A program made the position numbers and the translations under genes. A stretch of 64,000 nt of DNA from Paenibacillus flagellatus (GTDB lineage: Bacteria > Bacillota > Bacilli > Paenibacillales > NBRC-103111): the NCBI RefSeq assembly GCF_003217775.1, contig NZ_QJVJ01000006.1, forward strand, positions 248,001-312,000, read 5' to 3'. The notes beneath the pieces were generated by a model. The model worked only from the letters and a program-made list of their open reading frames with translations, was not told the DNA's origin and made no database searches. Shown here in pieces: positions 25,319-34,327 of this stretch. The first letter of the stretch is position 1. Every line of letters starts with the position of its first letter.

Positions 25319-26848
25319 ATGTCGAGTAAACGTCTGGAAATACCGGTTTCGGCCGGCGAATATTGGTGGGGCGGCAGCGTGGCCGAGGGTCAGCATATGC
25401 CGTACGGCGGGAAGCCGATCCAAGTCGATCTTTCCGTCGACTTGAACGCCAACCAAGGCTGTCCGCTGCTGCTGTCGAACCGGGGCAGCTACGTATGGTC
25501 GGAGGAGCCTTTCGCCTTCCGCGTAGAGAACGGGACGCTGATCGTGGAGAGCCGGGGAGGCGACCTGATCCGGAGCGATGGTCACGGAAGCTTGCGGGGC
25601 GCGTATCTTCACGCGTCGCGGACGTATTTCCCCCCGGCGGGCGAGCTTCCGGAACGGCTGCTGTTTACGGCGCCGCAGTACAATTTATGGATCGAGCTGA
25701 TGTACGAGCCGACGCAGGACAAGGTGCTGCGGTACGCCCGCGACGTGCTGGCGGCCGGCATGGCGCCCGGCGTCATCATGATCGACGACAATTGGCACGA
25801 GCCTTACGGCACGTGGGAGTTCCACTCCGGCCGCTTCCCCGATCCGAAGGCGATGACGGACGAGCTGCATGCGCTCGGCTTCCGGGTGATGCTCTGGGTA
25901 TGCCCGTTCGTCAGCCCGGACTCGATGACGTTCCGCGAGCTGGAGCCGCAGGGCGTGCTGCTGAAGGACAAGGACGGGCAAACGGCGCTTCGGCGCTGGT
26001 GGAACGGGGTCAGCGCGGTGCTCGATTGCACGAACGAGGCGGCCGTCCGCTGGATTTGGGACCGGCTCGACCGGCTGCAGCGCGAGTACGGCATCGACGG
26101 ATTCAAATTCGATGCGGGCGACTTGCCGTTTTACGAGCCGGACGACCGCACGGCCGTCCCGGCCGGCCGCAATGCGCAGTGCGAGGCTTGGGCCAAGGTC
26201 GGTCTCCGGTACCGGCTGAACGAGTATCGCGCCTGCTGGAAGCTGGCGGGCCAGCCGCTCGTCCAGCGGTTGAAGGATAAGAACCACCGGTGGGACGGCA
26301 ACGGGCTCGCCTCCTTGATCCCGGAAGGGATCGCGCAAGGGCTGCTCGGCTATTCGTTCGTCTGCCCGGACATGATCGGGGGCGGATCGTACCTCGATTT
26401 TACGGATGAAGCCCGGCTTGACCCCGAGCTGTTCGTGCGGTATGCGCAATGCTCGGCCTTGTTCCCGATGATGCAATTTTCCGCGGCGCCGTGGCGGGTG
26501 CTGAGCGGCGAATATGCCGCCTGCTGCATCGAGGCGGCGCGCCTGCACGCCGAGCTGGGCGAGGAAATCGCGGCGCTGGCCGAACAATGCGCCGCCAGCG
26601 GAGAGCCGATGCTGCGCCATATGGCTTACGAGTTCCCGGAGGCAGGCCTGGAGGAGGCCGCCGACCAGTTCATGCTCGGCGGCGACATCCTGGTCGCTCC
26701 GGTCGTGACGAAAGGTGCGCGCAGCCGGACGGTGGCGTTTCCGGCCGGCACCTGGCTCGGCGACGACGGCAGCGTCGTGCAGGGCCCGGCCCGGCTTGAG
26801 GTCGAAGCGCCGTTGAGCCGGCTGCCCTGGTACCGGAAACAGGCTTGA
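25319..26848 (+). CDS. Glycoside hydrolase family 31 protein
   Basis: 509 residues without a signal peptide, so cytoplasmic. The GH31 barrel is recognised by GVIMIDDNWHEPYGTW, the strand MLWVCPFVSP and the nucleophile motif DGFKFDAGD (Asp265); a DMIGGGSY segment lies where the acid/base loop is expected. GH31 enzymes cleave alpha-linked glucose, xylose, galactose or related residues. The protein is shorter than classical alpha-glucosidases and resembles the small bacterial branch. AAGGAG precedes the ATG. The divergent AraC gene is its likely regulator. The substrate is unknown. Confidence 0.9.
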   Translation: MSSKRLEIPVSAGEYWWGGSVAEGQHMPYGGKPIQVDLSVDLNANQGCPLLLSNRGSYVWSEEPFAFRVENGTLIVESRGGDLIRSDGHGSLRGAYLHASRTYFPPAGELPERLLFTAPQYNLWIELMYEPTQDKVLRYARDVLAAGMAPGVIMIDDNWHEPYGTWEFHSGRFPDPKAMTDELHALGFRVMLWVCPFVSPDSMTFRELEPQGVLLKDKDGQTALRRWWNGVSAVLDCTNEAAVRWIWDRLDRLQREYGIDGFKFDAGDLPFYEPDDRTAVPAGRNAQCEAWAKVGLRYRLNEYRACWKLAGQPLVQRLKDKNHRWDGNGLASLIPEGIAQGLLGYSFVCPDMIGGGSYLDFTDEARLDPELFVRYAQCSALFPMMQFSAAPWRVLSGEYAACCIEAARLHAELGEEIAALAEQCAASGEPMLRHMAYEFPEAGLEEAADQFMLGGDILVAPVVTKGARSRTVAFPAGTWLGDDGSVVQGPARLEVEAPLSRLPWYRKQA

Positions 26849-26880
26849 TGCGGATGGAAAACGCCGAATAGCGACGAGCG

Positions 26881-26910
26881 AAAACCCCGGTCCGTTCGGA
26901 TCGGGGTTTT
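26881..26910. terminator. Bidirectional terminator after the GH31 gene
   Basis: AAAACCCCG pairs with CGGGGTTTT around a short loop; it lies between convergent genes. Confidence 0.88.
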
Positions 26911-26940
26911 GCCGAAGCTGCAGGCGACGGAAGCCGCTCT

Positions 26941-27915
26941 TTACGGATTGACTTGCAGACTTATTTTCCCCAAGTAATGACGGGATAGAACGGCATGCGC
27001 CTCCCGTGCATCCTTCAAGGCAATGGTATGGCTGATGTGGGCGGTCAGCCGATTTCGTGAAATGTAACGGCGAAGCCGGTCCATAATGTCCGGATCCGGT
27101 TCGCCGTAATATCCCGTTACCCGGACGTGTTCGACGTTCCCGAGCGATGGGCGTATTCCGTGAGGAAAGGCGATTCGGCCGCCTGGACGCAGGCAGCCGG
27201 CGGCGGCATCGGCGGCTTCTCCTCCGGCGGTGAACAGCGCCGCATCGAACCCTTCCGGAGCAAACTCGAACGCCTTCGAAAGAAAATCGCCCTCCCTCCC
27301 GTTCGCGACGGCATCACAGCCAAGCCGCTTCACCATGGCGACGCCGTCCTCGCCCGAGGCGACGCCGAATACTCGCGCTCCCAGGCACTTCGCGAGCTGC
27401 ACCGCCATATGGCCGACACCGCCGCCGGCACCGAAAATGAGGATCGATTCCCCTTGCCGCAGCGCCAATACATCCTCCAGCCCCCGCAAGGCGGTAATGC
27501 CGACTCCGGAAATCACCGCCGCTTCCCGCATCGTCAATCCTTCCGGCATTCGGGTCACGTACTTGGCGGGGACGGCCGCATATTCCGCATAAAAGCCGCC
27601 TTTGGGATTCAGAAAAGCCGATGCGTAAACCGGCTCCCCCAAATCGACGTTCGACACCTTCTCACCGCGCGCGACGACGGTGCCCGAGCCTTCGGAACCG
27701 AGAACATAGGGGAATTGCGGTCTCATGTTCAGCATATCCGCATACCCGCCTTCCCGTTCGAATGCATCCCATTCGCCGACACCGGCGTAGGCGACTCGTA
27801 TCAATACCTCTTCGGGTCCGAGCTCGGGCACGGCGATCTCCCGATGGACCAGTTCGTCCGGACCGCCGAACTTTTGAAGGACTACCGCCCTCATGGTATT
27901 GGGGGGCTTGTTCAT
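26941..27915 (-). CDS. Zinc-independent alcohol dehydrogenase / quinone oxidoreductase family protein
   Basis: 324 residues of the medium-chain dehydrogenase superfamily. An N-terminal GroES-like domain (QKFGGPDELVHREI) is followed by a Rossmann domain with the NADPH loop GAGGGVGHMAVQLAK. The zinc-binding cysteines of true alcohol dehydrogenases are absent, so it is quinone-reductase-like. GGAGGAGGAGG precedes the ATG. It is divergent from a WYL-domain regulator, with a palindromic operator between them. Confidence 0.9.
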   Translation of the reverse strand: MNKPPNTMRAVVLQKFGGPDELVHREIAVPELGPEEVLIRVAYAGVGEWDAFEREGGYADMLNMRPQFPYVLGSEGSGTVVARGEKVSNVDLGEPVYASAFLNPKGGFYAEYAAVPAKYVTRMPEGLTMREAAVISGVGITALRGLEDVLALRQGESILIFGAGGGVGHMAVQLAKCLGARVFGVASGEDGVAMVKRLGCDAVANGREGDFLSKAFEFAPEGFDAALFTAGGEAADAAAGCLRPGGRIAFPHGIRPSLGNVEHVRVTGYYGEPDPDIMDRLRRYISRNRLTAHISHTIALKDAREAHAVLSRHYLGKISLQVNP

Positions 27916-27973
27916 GGTTCCTCCTCCTCCGATAAATAGAATTGTTCTTGCAAAATCCAACTTATCACAATAC

Positions 27974-27992
27974 CATGTCAATAGTTGTCATG
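27974..27992. promoter_or_regulatory. Palindromic operator between the oxidoreductase and WYL regulator genes
   Basis: The pattern CATG-N-CAA-N3-TTG-N-CATG is symmetrical over 19 bases. It lies in the 103-base divergent intergenic region, on top of a TTGACA-like sequence on the minus strand. Confidence 0.6.
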
Positions 27993-28018
27993 TTTTTTCG
28001 GAAGAGGAGTGAATCGTG

Positions 28019-28963
28019 ATGTCCAAGACGAAAATGCTATTCGACCTCATCTTGTATGTCAATGCAAGACGCCAATTTACCGCTCAGGATGTCGCCACGG
28101 AATTTCAAATCTCCTTGCGTACAGCCCATCGGTACTTGTCGGAACTGGGCGAGATGGGAGTCCCGCTCTATACGGAACCCGGTCGCAGCGGCGGCTATCG
28201 CGTATTGAACAATCGGGTATTGCCGCCCGTTCTGTTCGACGAGAACGAAGCGTTCGCAATCTTCTTCGCCTTCCAATCGCTGAAGCACTACCGGTCGCTG
28301 CCCTTCGACATCGACATCGAATCGGTTTCCCGCAAGCTTTATGCCGGCCTGCCCTTGGATACGAGGAAGCGGATCGATCGTCTTGATGCGGTCTTATCGT
28401 TCTGGAACAAAAAAAGAACGGTCCCCTCCCCTTATCTCAAGGAAATCATTGAAGCAGCCGCAGAGAAACAGGTCGTGTATATCGAGTACAGATCGAAGAC
28501 GGGTCTTACCTCCAGAGAAGCGGCTCCGATCGGCATTTACGCCTATGGCGGCTTCTGGTATATGCCCGCCTTCGATATCGCCCATAACACGGTCAAACTA
28601 TTCCGAACGGATCGAATCGCGGCCTTTAACCGGTCGGAGCGGACCTATTCGCCTTCCGTGACACTGAACGATTGGCTGCTCAGCCGCACCGGGCAAGAAC
28701 CCGAAACGCCCGTGAGGTTATACGTCGAGCTAACCGGAGAGGGAATTCGGCAATGCCGCAGCGAACCTTGGTTGGAGCCCGACATCGTCACGGATGATCA
28801 AGGTCGGGGGCATATCGATACGGTTATCGATCGGACGGAGATCGAATTCGTGTCCCATTACTTTTTCCGGTTGGGAACGGCGGCTAAAGTCATAGAGCCC
28901 CGGGAAGCGGTGAGCCGCATCCGCGTATTATCCCGAGAGCTTCTGAAGCATTACAATTATTGA
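28019..28963 (+). CDS. HTH/WYL-domain transcription regulator (YafY/DeoR type)
   Basis: 314 residues. The first 60 form a helix-turn-helix (FTAQDVATEFQISLRTAHRY); a WYL domain follows at about 145-220 (VVYIEYRSKTG, GGFWYMPAFD), and the C-terminal WCX region ends with RVLSRELLKHYNY. WYL proteins sense ligands, often nucleic-acid or redox related. The ATG at 28019 is directly preceded by an in-frame GTG; GAGGAGTG serves either. The divergent oxidoreductase is its likely target. Confidence 0.9.
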   Translation: MSKTKMLFDLILYVNARRQFTAQDVATEFQISLRTAHRYLSELGEMGVPLYTEPGRSGGYRVLNNRVLPPVLFDENEAFAIFFAFQSLKHYRSLPFDIDIESVSRKLYAGLPLDTRKRIDRLDAVLSFWNKKRTVPSPYLKEIIEAAAEKQVVYIEYRSKTGLTSREAAPIGIYAYGGFWYMPAFDIAHNTVKLFRTDRIAAFNRSERTYSPSVTLNDWLLSRTGQEPETPVRLYVELTGEGIRQCRSEPWLEPDIVTDDQGRGHIDTVIDRTEIEFVSHYFFRLGTAAKVIEPREAVSRIRVLSRELLKHYNY

Positions 28964-29082
28964 ATCGAACCCTTCTCGCTTCCGAGCGGCAAAAAAAGGG
29001 AACTTCGGGATATTGGGGCGGAATCCTTCCGACGAAATGATCAACAGAAAAACGGATTCTAGAGTGGAAAAACGAAAAACGA

Positions 29083-29126
29083 TTGAATGCAATAACGCAT
29101 TAATATATAATGACTTTAAAGTCATA
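29083..29126 (+). promoter_or_regulatory. Promoter and TetR operator of the efflux island
   Basis: TTGAAT (29083-29088) and TATAAT (29107-29112) are 18 bases apart. The perfect 16-base palindrome ATGACTTTAAAGTCAT (29111-29126) covers the transcription start and is the likely site of the TetR-type repressor. It is read on the plus strand. Confidence 0.75.
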
Positions 29127-29165
29127 AAATGAATACAAATTACAGAATAGAGGGATACAAGGAAT

Positions 29166-29780
29166 ATGACTCCAAAAATTTCATTGAAGGAAAAGCAGCG
29201 TGAGGAGCGAGAAAGGCTTATTCTGGATTACGCTGAAAAGATGTTGCTTGAAAAAGGTTACCATGATGTCAGTATGGATGAAATTGCCACTGGTATAGGC
29301 GTTGCTAAAGGAACATTATATCTCCATTTCCCCAAGAAGGAAGACCTTGTTTATGCCGTGGTGAAGCCCAAGATGCAGTCCTTTCTTAATTCCGTCGAAG
29401 AAGCGAAAGCTCTTGCGGATGGTCCAAAAGAAAAGCTTGCCTATCTCCTTCAACGTGAATTGACCGGAGCTTTTTTTCAATTTTTGCTGAAAAGCGGTTC
29501 CGACATGACGACGATTTTCAAATCGTACGAAACGGAGATCAATGAAATTCTCCCCCGAATTTTTAGCGGCATACACGAGATTTTGAACGAAGGAAAAAGA
29601 AAAGGGTTGTTTGATCCGGCATTACCGGTCGAGTTTATGTCTTCCGCTTTCATTAACTTGTTTGAGCCGCATTTGTATCGGGAAATGGTCACGGTAAGAA
29701 AGATGCCGGTAGAAGTATTCATCCGATATACCTCCGACCTGCTTTTTCGAGGCATTATGAAATCAAGGGAGATGAAATAA
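29166..29780 (+). CDS. TetR family regulator
   Basis: 204 residues. The N-terminal DNA-binding domain is clear (SMDEIATGIGVAKGTLYLHFPKKEDL at about 38-62), followed by a helical ligand domain. It is the first gene of a three-gene operon ending in a MATE exporter, so it probably represses the exporter until a toxic compound binds. Base use is visibly more AT-rich than in the genes outside the operon. Confidence 0.93.
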   Translation: MTPKISLKEKQREERERLILDYAEKMLLEKGYHDVSMDEIATGIGVAKGTLYLHFPKKEDLVYAVVKPKMQSFLNSVEEAKALADGPKEKLAYLLQRELTGAFFQFLLKSGSDMTTIFKSYETEINEILPRIFSGIHEILNEGKRKGLFDPALPVEFMSSAFINLFEPHLYREMVTVRKMPVEVFIRYTSDLLFRGIMKSREMK

Positions 29781-29781
29781 C

Positions 29782-30051
29782 GTGAAAAACTATCAAGAAC
29801 TGATGAATTTGAAGTTCGGGGAAGTAGTCACGGAGGAACAATTCGAATGGCTCCATGAAATCGTATTTCTTTCCGTCTTGGAGGAGGTTTTGAGCTCAAG
29901 CGGATGGGCGCACCGCAAAGAAGGGGAAGGACCTTACCCGGAGCGGTTCGGGCTGTTGAACCGGATTTTTGGAACTAGTCCCAAAGAATTCGAAGAGCGC
30001 TTGGAGTCGTTTGCCCAGCACATCCAAAGGAAAGGCAAGCTGGGTAAATGA
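29782..30051 (+). CDS. Hypothetical protein between tetR and MATE genes, 89 residues
   Basis: No family recognised. The product is an acidic helical protein with no membrane segment. It begins with GTG one base after the TetR stop, and its TGA overlaps the MATE ATG by four bases (ATGA). The tight packing on both sides argues that it is translated and acts with the exporter or the regulator. Confidence 0.65.
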   Translation: MKNYQELMNLKFGEVVTEEQFEWLHEIVFLSVLEEVLSSSGWAHRKEGEGPYPERFGLLNRIFGTSPKEFEERLESFAQHIQRKGKLGK

Positions 30052-31427
30052 ATCGAACCGTAGCCTTGACAACCGGTCCGATCGGGAAGACGTTGTTCTA
30101 TTTTGCAATACCATTTTTAATCGGAAATGCGCTTCAATCGCTTAACGGGCTTGTGAATTCGATATGGGTCGGGCAGCTTCTGGGGGAGCAGGCTCTTGCG
30201 GCCACATCGGGCGCAAACACGCTTCTGTTCTTCTTGATCAGCACCATATTCGGGATCGCTATGGCTACTGTGATCATGATTGGAAAGCGCATTGGCGCAG
30301 AGGAACTGGACGCCGCAAAAGAAGTTGTGGGCACGAGCGCCGTTTTCTTTCTTGTTGTATCGGTTGTCATTGCGAGTGTGGGCGCTCTGTTCACAACGCC
30401 AATTCTGGGTATGCTGAATACTCCGTCCGATATCATCACCTTGGCCGAGTCGTATACGCGAATTTTATTTCTTGGCATTCCCTTTTCATTTCTCCTGCAA
30501 TTTGCCATGGCTGTCATGAGAGGAGCCGGAGATTCCAAAACACCGTTATATTTTCTTGTTTTCTCAGTCGTCCTGGATATCGCGCTGAATCCAGTATTGA
30601 TTTTGGGGTTGGGGCCGGTTCCCGAATTCGGGATTTCGGGGTCGTCCTTAGCCGCGGGTATCGCTCAATTCTTAGGCCTTCTGTTCTTGCTGATCTATTT
30701 GTATGGGCAAAAATACTTCTTGCGGATTACGAGAGGCGATCTTCGCCTTTTAAAAATGAACTGGAACATTATCAAATTTTTAATCGGCAAGGGTATTCCG
30801 ATGGGACTGCAAATGATGCTATCCACGGCGAGCGTCTTAGCCTTGTTTCAACTGATCAACACGTTCGGATCCGATGCGACTGCAGCTTTCGGTGCGGTTA
30901 ACCAACTTGTCGCCTACGTTCAAATGCCGGGAATAGCGCTCGGCGGTGCTTTAACGGCGATGGCCGCGCAAAACATCGGAGCAGGCAGGTGGGAACGGGT
31001 GAATCGCGCCCTACTAACAGGCATTGGGATAAATTTGCTGCTGACAGGCGTATTGGTAGTATTATGTACCCTGTTCAGAGACGAAATCCTTGCGCTTTTT
31101 TTACCAACGAAGGGGAACGCTCTTGCCATCGGCAAACAAATCCTTTTAATTACACTTTGGTCCTATATATTGTTCGGGATCACGCTTGTCATCGGAGGGA
31201 TCGTCAGAGCAACCGGGGCGGTGGTCGTTCCTCTGCTCATTACCTCCCTTTCGTTATATGGAATCCAGATCCCGCTTGCCTATTTTTTTGGAAGGAGTTA
31301 CGGATTGAGCATGTTATGGTGGAGCTTCCCGATTTCACTAGTCTGCTCGGCTTTACTTTTTGCCGGTTATTACCTATCGGGAATATGGAAAAAGGCTTCG
31401 GGAGGGAATGCGGTCAGGTCCAGATAG
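30048..31427 (+). CDS. MATE family multidrug exporter
   Basis: 459 residues, twelve hydrophobic segments in two similar halves. Family marks include the start TTGPIGKTLFYFAIPFLIGN, the RGAGDSKTPLYFLV segment and IVRATGAVVVPLL. MATE proteins export drugs or other cationic and metabolic compounds by proton or sodium antiport. The gene is coupled to the preceding small ORF, and the operon is likely controlled by the TetR regulator upstream. Its AT-rich composition suggests acquisition from a lower-GC relative. Confidence 0.93.
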   Translation: MNRTVALTTGPIGKTLFYFAIPFLIGNALQSLNGLVNSIWVGQLLGEQALAATSGANTLLFFLISTIFGIAMATVIMIGKRIGAEELDAAKEVVGTSAVFFLVVSVVIASVGALFTTPILGMLNTPSDIITLAESYTRILFLGIPFSFLLQFAMAVMRGAGDSKTPLYFLVFSVVLDIALNPVLILGLGPVPEFGISGSSLAAGIAQFLGLLFLLIYLYGQKYFLRITRGDLRLLKMNWNIIKFLIGKGIPMGLQMMLSTASVLALFQLINTFGSDATAAFGAVNQLVAYVQMPGIALGGALTAMAAQNIGAGRWERVNRALLTGIGINLLLTGVLVVLCTLFRDEILALFLPTKGNALAIGKQILLITLWSYILFGITLVIGGIVRATGAVVVPLLITSLSLYGIQIPLAYFFGRSYGLSMLWWSFPISLVCSALLFAGYYLSGIWKKASGGNAVRSR

Positions 31428-31460
31428 TACCGGTCTTTGCTCTTAAAGATGGCCGAAAAG

Positions 31461-31526
31461 AAAAAAAGCGACCCGCAAGCAACGGGCCGCGGGTCTTCCA
31501 GGTTTATATATGAAAAAAGGGGGTCG
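31461..31526 (-). ncRNA. Candidate small RNA, copy B
   Basis: About 66 nt. It follows TATACT at 31533-31538 and contains CGACCCCCTTTTTT, an ATATATA spacer, a 7-base terminator stem (31470-31495) whose loop includes GCCCGTTGCTT, and seven T. It matches copy A at 20597 in order and sequence, with differences concentrated in the spacer. It is located between the MATE and flippase genes; transcription would run toward the 3' end of the MATE gene. Confidence 0.6.
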
Positions 31527-31532
31527 AGATTT

Positions 31533-31592
31533 AGTATAGGCCAAGGACATTAAAGGAAGATGAATGGCACATTTCATTTTCGTTACAAATTC
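31533..31592 (-). promoter_or_regulatory. Promoter and conserved upstream box of small RNA B
   Basis: A TATACT -10 box has no canonical -35. The blocks 31550-31564 (TTAAAGGAAGATGAA on plus) and 31570-31592 (ends TTTTCGTTACAAATTC on plus) match those upstream of copy A at nearly the same spacing. Confidence 0.5.
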
Positions 31593-31600
31593 CGCTTCGT

Positions 31601-33223
31601 TCAGCCGCCCGCCTGCCGCTTGCGCCCGAACCGCCGCAGCGCCTTCTGGAGCGGCGCGGGCAACCGCCCGACGTCTTCGGGCGCGACCACCTTCGTTACG
31701 CCGAGCAGGACGGCGTATGCCAGCAGCACGACCGCGCCGACGATGGCGGCGTCGAGCATATGACTCAGCCGGTAGCCGAACGGCTGCACGTACCGGTGCG
31801 TCAGCACCTCGAGCCCGTACCCGACCGCATAGACGAGAACGGCCGTCCAGACGAGGCCGAGCCATTTGCGACCGAGAATCGTATAGTCGACATGCTTGCG
31901 CAGGACGACGAGGTTGAGCTGGGTCATGACGACGAAGCAAAGCGCCGTCGCCGCGATGATGCCGTATATGCCGAACATCGGCGCGAACAAGTAGCTGCAC
32001 GCCAGCTTGACGGCGATGCCGACGACCACGTGCACGATCAGCGGCCGCATTTGCCCGATGCCCATCAGCACGGCGCCGGACGTCTGCATGACGATCTGGA
32101 ACATCGCGCTCGCGGTCAGCAGGGCGATGATGCCGCTGCCGTTGTCGTCGCCGAACATGAAAATGTTGATCGGGCGGGCTGCGGCGCCGATCGCCAGCAC
32201 GATCGGCAGTCCGGTAATGACCGAGATGTACAGCGCTTTGGAGGCCTGGGCATTGACCGTCGCGTAATCTTTTTTGGCGAACGCCGACGAGATGACCGGA
32301 ACGGCGGACTGGCTGAGCGCAATGGCCAATATGATCGGGATGCCCGCCAGCGACTGGGCTCGTCCGCCCAAGACGCCGAGCGCCTCGACCGCCGTCTCGT
32401 AGGTCATCCGCCCCTGCAGCAGGCCGACCGTAATGGTCGAGTCGATCCAGTTGATCAAAGGCACCGTCAGCGAGAACAGGACGATCGGGACCGACAGGGC
32501 GAACAGGCGGCGAAAAATATCGCCGTTCGTCATCGCGGCGGACGTCCGCGTCCGGTTGCCGACGCTGCCGGTGCGGCGGTCTTCCCGGCGCAGCTTGAAC
32601 GCGTAGTACAGCATGACGAGCACCGCTCCCACGCTGCCGGCGACGCCGCCGAACGACGCCCCGGCTACCGCCCAATCGTGCCCCCAGCCGATTTGCAGCA
32701 GCAGGTAGGCGAGGCCGATCGCGGCGACGAGCCGGACGATCTGCTCGACGATTTGGGACAGGCCGTTCGGCATCATCCGCTGCCGGCCCTGGAAGTAGCC
32801 GCGCATGATCGCGATGAGCGGGAACAGCAGCAGCGCCGGCGCCAGCGCCCGGATCGCGAGCGACGCCTCGGGCACCTTCGCCATATGCTCGGCGTAATAA
32901 GGCGCGGCCGCGAACAGCAGCACGGTCATGACGGCGCCCGCCGCCAGCGCGAATCCGATCGCGGCGCGGTAGATGCGCCCGGCCTCCTCGTATTGGCCGA
33001 GCGCCGTCTTCTCCGAGACGAGCTTGCTGAGCGCGCTCGGGATGCCCGCCGTCGCCGCGACGAGCAGCATCATGTAAATATTGAAGGCGATCGAGAACGT
33101 CGCCATGCCGGGGTCGTCCAGCAAGTAGACGAGCGGGATGCGCTGGACGGCGCCCAGCACGCGGGCGATCAGCGCCGCAAGCGCCAGGATGATCGTGCCT
33201 TTCATCAACGAATCTTTCGACAA
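31601..33223 (-). CDS. MurJ/SpoVB-type lipid flippase (YtgP-like)
   Basis: 540-residue membrane protein of the MOP superfamily with about fourteen hydrophobic segments. The start (KDSLMKGTIILALAALIARVLG) and the segment GIPSALSKLVSE match the YtgP/SpoVB branch, whose members move lipid-linked cell-wall or polysaccharide precursors across the membrane. A TTG start is chosen because GAAGAAGGT lies about nine bases upstream and homologues begin at this point; an upstream ATG would add 27 unrelated residues. It could be the vegetative lipid II flippase or a spore-wall relative; sequence alone does not decide. Confidence 0.88.
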   Translation of the reverse strand: MSKDSLMKGTIILALAALIARVLGAVQRIPLVYLLDDPGMATFSIAFNIYMMLLVAATAGIPSALSKLVSEKTALGQYEEAGRIYRAAIGFALAAGAVMTVLLFAAAPYYAEHMAKVPEASLAIRALAPALLLFPLIAIMRGYFQGRQRMMPNGLSQIVEQIVRLVAAIGLAYLLLQIGWGHDWAVAGASFGGVAGSVGAVLVMLYYAFKLRREDRRTGSVGNRTRTSAAMTNGDIFRRLFALSVPIVLFSLTVPLINWIDSTITVGLLQGRMTYETAVEALGVLGGRAQSLAGIPIILAIALSQSAVPVISSAFAKKDYATVNAQASKALYISVITGLPIVLAIGAAARPINIFMFGDDNGSGIIALLTASAMFQIVMQTSGAVLMGIGQMRPLIVHVVVGIAVKLACSYLFAPMFGIYGIIAATALCFVVMTQLNLVVLRKHVDYTILGRKWLGLVWTAVLVYAVGYGLEVLTHRYVQPFGYRLSHMLDAAIVGAVVLLAYAVLLGVTKVVAPEDVGRLPAPLQKALRRFGRKRQAGG

Positions 33224-33340
33224 AGCGTTCGTACCTTCTTCCGTATGAATGATGACTGTTCCATTATACACGAGAATCGGCACGAAAGCTTGCCTGCGGA
33301 GCAACGTCGGCGGAACGGCGCCGGGCTTGCGGTCCGGCCT

Positions 33341-34327
33341 TCAGCGGCGGGACGCGTTCGGCCAGAGCGACGGCGAGACGAGCAGCGGCGGGACGTCCGC
33401 GAACTCCCGCTCGATGCGCCGCCGCGCCCGTTCGGACAAGGCGGGACCGGCGACGAGCCGGGCGTTGTCGTCGACCTGCTCCGGCCGCTCGGCGCCGACG
33501 ACGACGCAATGGACGCCTTCCGTATCGCGGACGTAGGACATCGCCAGCTGGGCGATCGACATTCCTTCGTCGTCCGCGATCGCCCGCAGCTTGATCAGCT
33601 CCGGGAGCGCGGCGGAGCGAAGCGGCTCGTCCAGCCCGTCCCCCGTATGGAAAAACAAGCCTTGCAAAAAGACGCTGCGAACGGCGACGATTCGGCCGTC
33701 CGCGCGAAACTGCGCCATGGCGCCGCAGCCGACGGCACGCCGGTCCCACACGTTCATCGGCAGCTGGACGACCTCGTAGACGTCGTCGCGCAGCAGCCCG
33801 CCGCAATCGGCGAACTGCCGGTCCGGCTCGGCGCCGAGCGAGACGCCTGCGCGGCCGATCAAGCCGGCGGCGCGAAGCCGTCTCAGGACGTCGGCGACGC
33901 GTTCGCCGTATGCCTGCAGCACGGCCGGGTCGTGGAGGAGGAGCGCCGGAAGCGTCGACAGCCGCAGACGCGCCAATATCGTCTCGACCCGCCCGGTCAG
34001 CTGCCGCTCCAGGGCATCGGCCGACGACAGCCCGAGGTCCGCCTTCACCTTGGAAACGATAAACGGCGGATGCTCCCCTGCGCCGCCGGCGGCAGCGCGG
34101 TCCGCGAAATAACGGCCCAGCGTCTCCTCCGCATCGCCGTATTCGAGCGCCGTGTCGTAGCCGTTGACGCCGAGCTCCCGGCACCGGTCGAGTATCGCGC
34201 GGCCGTCGACCGACTCGGTCCGGTTGGCGATGCCGTAGCCGGACAAGCCGAGCTGCGCCGTCCCGAGCATCAGCTTGGACAGCCTTAACCGCCCCGCATC
34301 GCTGTAAGGCATGCCCGCCGTCACCAT
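33341..34327 (-). CDS. Aldo/keto reductase
   Basis: 328 residues. The aldo/keto reductase motifs are GYDTALEYGDAEETLG (catalytic Asp and Tyr), the lysine in FIVSKVKAD and the histidine in ALLLHDP. The branch resembles aldose dehydrogenases that oxidise or reduce free sugars with NAD(P). The ATG at 34327 overlaps the end of the preceding SDR gene by seven bases, and GGTGGAG in that gene serves as SD. Last gene of the minus-strand catabolic cluster. Confidence 0.9.
   Translation of the reverse strand: MVTAGMPYSDAGRLRLSKLMLGTAQLGLSGYGIANRTESVDGRAILDRCRELGVNGYDTALEYGDAEETLGRYFADRAAAGGAGEHPPFIVSKVKADLGLSSADALERQLTGRVETILARLRLSTLPALLLHDPAVLQAYGERVADVLRRLRAAGLIGRAGVSLGAEPDRQFADCGGLLRDDVYEVVQLPMNVWDRRAVGCGAMAQFRADGRIVAVRSVFLQGLFFHTGDGLDEPLRSAALPELIKLRAIADDEGMSIAQLAMSYVRDTEGVHCVVVGAERPEQVDDNARLVAGPALSERARRRIEREFADVPPLLVSPSLWPNASRR

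Noticed and set aside
31760-34288. Plus-strand open frame of 842 codons
   Set aside because: It is antisense to the flippase and aldo/keto reductase genes; the peptide is Arg/His/Asp-rich with no fold, a usual artefact in GC-rich DNA.
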